Shown here in pieces: positions 4,979-5,912 of a stretch of DNA of 5,912 nucleotides. The stretch comes from an uncultured Arcobacter sp. GTDB taxonomy: Bacteria; Campylobacterota; Campylobacteria; Campylobacterales; Arcobacteraceae. The notes beneath the pieces were generated by a model. That model was not told where the DNA came from, ran no database searches, and saw nothing but the letters and a program-made list of their open reading frames with translations. The number at the start of each line of letters is the position of its first letter. Within the stretch, counting starts at the first letter, position 1. The stretch covers positions 1-5,912 of the forward strand of contig CAJXWI010000179.1 in NCBI GenBank assembly GCA_913062735.1, read 5' to 3'. The translations under genes and the position numbers were made by a program.

Positions 4979-5912
4979 ATGAAGAATGTTAAAATAAAAA
5001 AACACTTCTTTCTTTTTCATTTTTTACTATTAATAATAATTTCAGGGGAATTAATGAGTTCAAGTTTACCAAAATATTTTACGCAAACCTTAGATAACGG
5101 TTTACAAATTGTAGTTATACCTATGCAGAACAATAGCTCGGTGGTATCTACTAATATTTTTTATAAAGTAGGATCACGTAATGAAGTAATGGGGAAATCC
5201 GGAATTGCTCATATGCTTGAACATTTAAATTTTAAATCAACTAAAAATTTAAAAGCAGGTGAATTTGATGAAATAGTTAAAGGTTTTGGTGGGCTTAATA
5301 ATGCTTCTACTTCTTTTGATTATACCAACTACTATATCAAGTCTTCTTCTAAAAACATGGATAAATCCTTAGGATTATTTTCTGATTTATTGCAAAATCT
5401 TAATTTAAAAGATGAAGAATTTCAACCAGAACGAGATGTTGTTATGGAAGAGAGACATTGGAGAACAGATAATAACCCTATGGGATATTTGCAATTTAGA
5501 TTGTTTAATAATGTATTTATGTATCATCCTTATCATTGGACCCCTATTGGTTTTATTAATGATATTAAAAATTGGACTATCTCAGATATTAAAGAGTTTC
5601 ATGAAACTTATTATCAAGCGAAAAATGCAATTATTGTAGTTGCAGGAGATATTACAAAAGAGGAGGTTTTTGATAGTGCTAAAAAGCATTTCGCTTCTAT
5701 TAAGAATAACAAAGACCTTCCTTCAAAAATACATACAATTGAACCTAAACAAGATGGGGCAAAAAGAGCAATAATATATAAAAACTCTAGCGTTGAGATG
5801 TTAAGTATTGCATATCATATTCCTAATTTTGAACATAAAGATCAAGTTGCATTGTCAGCATTATCAGAATTATTTTCTTCTGGAAAAAGTTCAATTTTAC
5901 AAAAAGTACTTG
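4979..5912 (+). CDS. M16-family zinc metallopeptidase with N-terminal signal peptide, 3' partial
   Basis: Insulinase/pitrilysin-type peptidase cut by the right edge; 311 residues are visible of perhaps 410-440. The inverted zinc motif HMLEH (78-82, within GIAHMLEHLNFKST) gives the two His ligands and catalytic Glu. The third ligand Glu is expected in VVMEER (154-159, E157 or E158), the usual distance downstream. A second, inactive lobe would begin after about residue 190. ATG 4979 follows a TAG directly and adds a Lys-rich segment (MKNVKIKK) and a hydrophobic core (FFLFHFLLLIII), a typical signal peptide, so the enzyme is probably periplasmic. The cleavage site is not clear (region SGELMSSS) and no lipobox Cys is present. 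A second start, ATG 5054, has a better Shine-Dalgarno and would give a cytoplasmic form. It follows pyrD by 10 bases. C. jejuni Cj0805, as I recall, is the counterpart. Substrate unknown. Confidence 0.88.
   Translation, partial: MKNVKIKKHFFLFHFLLLIIISGELMSSSLPKYFTQTLDNGLQIVVIPMQNNSSVVSTNIFYKVGSRNEVMGKSGIAHMLEHLNFKSTKNLKAGEFDEIVKGFGGLNNASTSFDYTNYYIKSSSKNMDKSLGLFSDLLQNLNLKDEEFQPERDVVMEERHWRTDNNPMGYLQFRLFNNVFMYHPYHWTPIGFINDIKNWTISDIKEFHETYYQAKNAIIVVAGDITKEEVFDSAKKHFASIKNNKDLPSKIHTIEPKQDGAKRAIIYKNSSVEMLSIAYHIPNFEHKDQVALSALSELFSSGKSSILQKVL
5044..5056 (+). promoter_or_regulatory. Internal Shine-Dalgarno and ATG in the M16 peptidase gene
   Basis: AGGGGA (5044-5049) is followed after four bases by ATG 5054, in frame with the upstream start at 4979. 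It falls exactly where the signal peptide ends and would give a protein starting MSSSLPKY without export signal. It could be a real second start or simply the codons for Ser-Gly-Glu. The G-run stands out in this AT-rich DNA. Confidence 0.35.

Noticed and set aside
4982..5010. Imperfect AAGAATGTT / AACAcTTCTT hairpin followed by T-rich DNA, terminator-like
   Set aside because: A weak AT stem with a bulge; the A-rich then T-rich pattern is explained by Lys and Phe codons of the signal peptide.
5412..5639. Plus-strand ORF of 75 codons near the right end
   Set aside because: It overlaps the M16 peptidase in another frame, while the peptidase frame carries the conserved zinc-ligand region and is open throughout.
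1..5912. tRNA/rRNA genes, CRISPR arrays, insertion sequences, integrase sites, toxin-antitoxin or defence genes
   Set aside because: Nearly every base is accounted for by five conserved genes; no direct-repeat array, terminal inverted repeats or tRNA-like fold was seen.

Overview
The window is AT-rich, densely packed and entirely plus-strand. It looks like chromosomal DNA from a Campylobacterota (Epsilonproteobacteria), most likely an Arcobacter-type organism. This rests on base composition, on bare -10 promoters without a clear -35, and on the gene run msbA - pyrD - M16 peptidase. From memory, Campylobacter jejuni has the same order (Cj0803-Cj0805, followed by dapA). Species assignment is inference; no search could be run.

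Layout. (1) Positions 1-1187 hold the 3' part of coxB, a cytochrome c oxidase subunit II with a CuA centre and two tandem C-terminal cytochrome c domains. The reading frame is open through the left edge, so the ATG at 63 is an internal Met inside the first membrane helix. (2) Positions 1189-2031 hold a UbiA-family prenyltransferase, best read as heme O synthase (ctaB/cyoE). It starts one base after the coxB stop. These two form the end of a terminal-oxidase operon. (3) Positions 2032-2082 are a short gap with a perfect TATAAT box and a 10-bp hairpin covering the next gene's Shine-Dalgarno. (4) Positions 2083-3789 hold an MsbA-like ABC exporter half-transporter. (5) Positions 3790-3900 contain two hairpins (probable termination), a second -10 box and a strong Shine-Dalgarno. 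(6) pyrD, class 2 dihydroorotate dehydrogenase, most likely begins at TTG 3901 and not at the in-frame ATG 3880. (7) From 4979 to the right edge runs a truncated M16 zinc metalloprotease whose upstream start adds a signal peptide.

Function. coxB and ctaB belong together: the subunit takes electrons through its own c hemes and CuA, and the prenyltransferase makes the heme O precursor of heme A. The downstream genes (lipid A-core flippase, quinone-linked pyrimidine synthesis, exported peptidase) are housekeeping genes that share a block by conserved synteny and have no obvious common pathway.

There is no RNA gene, mobile element, CRISPR array or evident new defence system. The points worth a second look are small: the duplicated cytochrome domain, altered residues in the prenyltransferase motifs, a promoter/hairpin/Shine-Dalgarno overlap before msbA, a 14-bp palindrome at the end of ctaB, and two start-site corrections.
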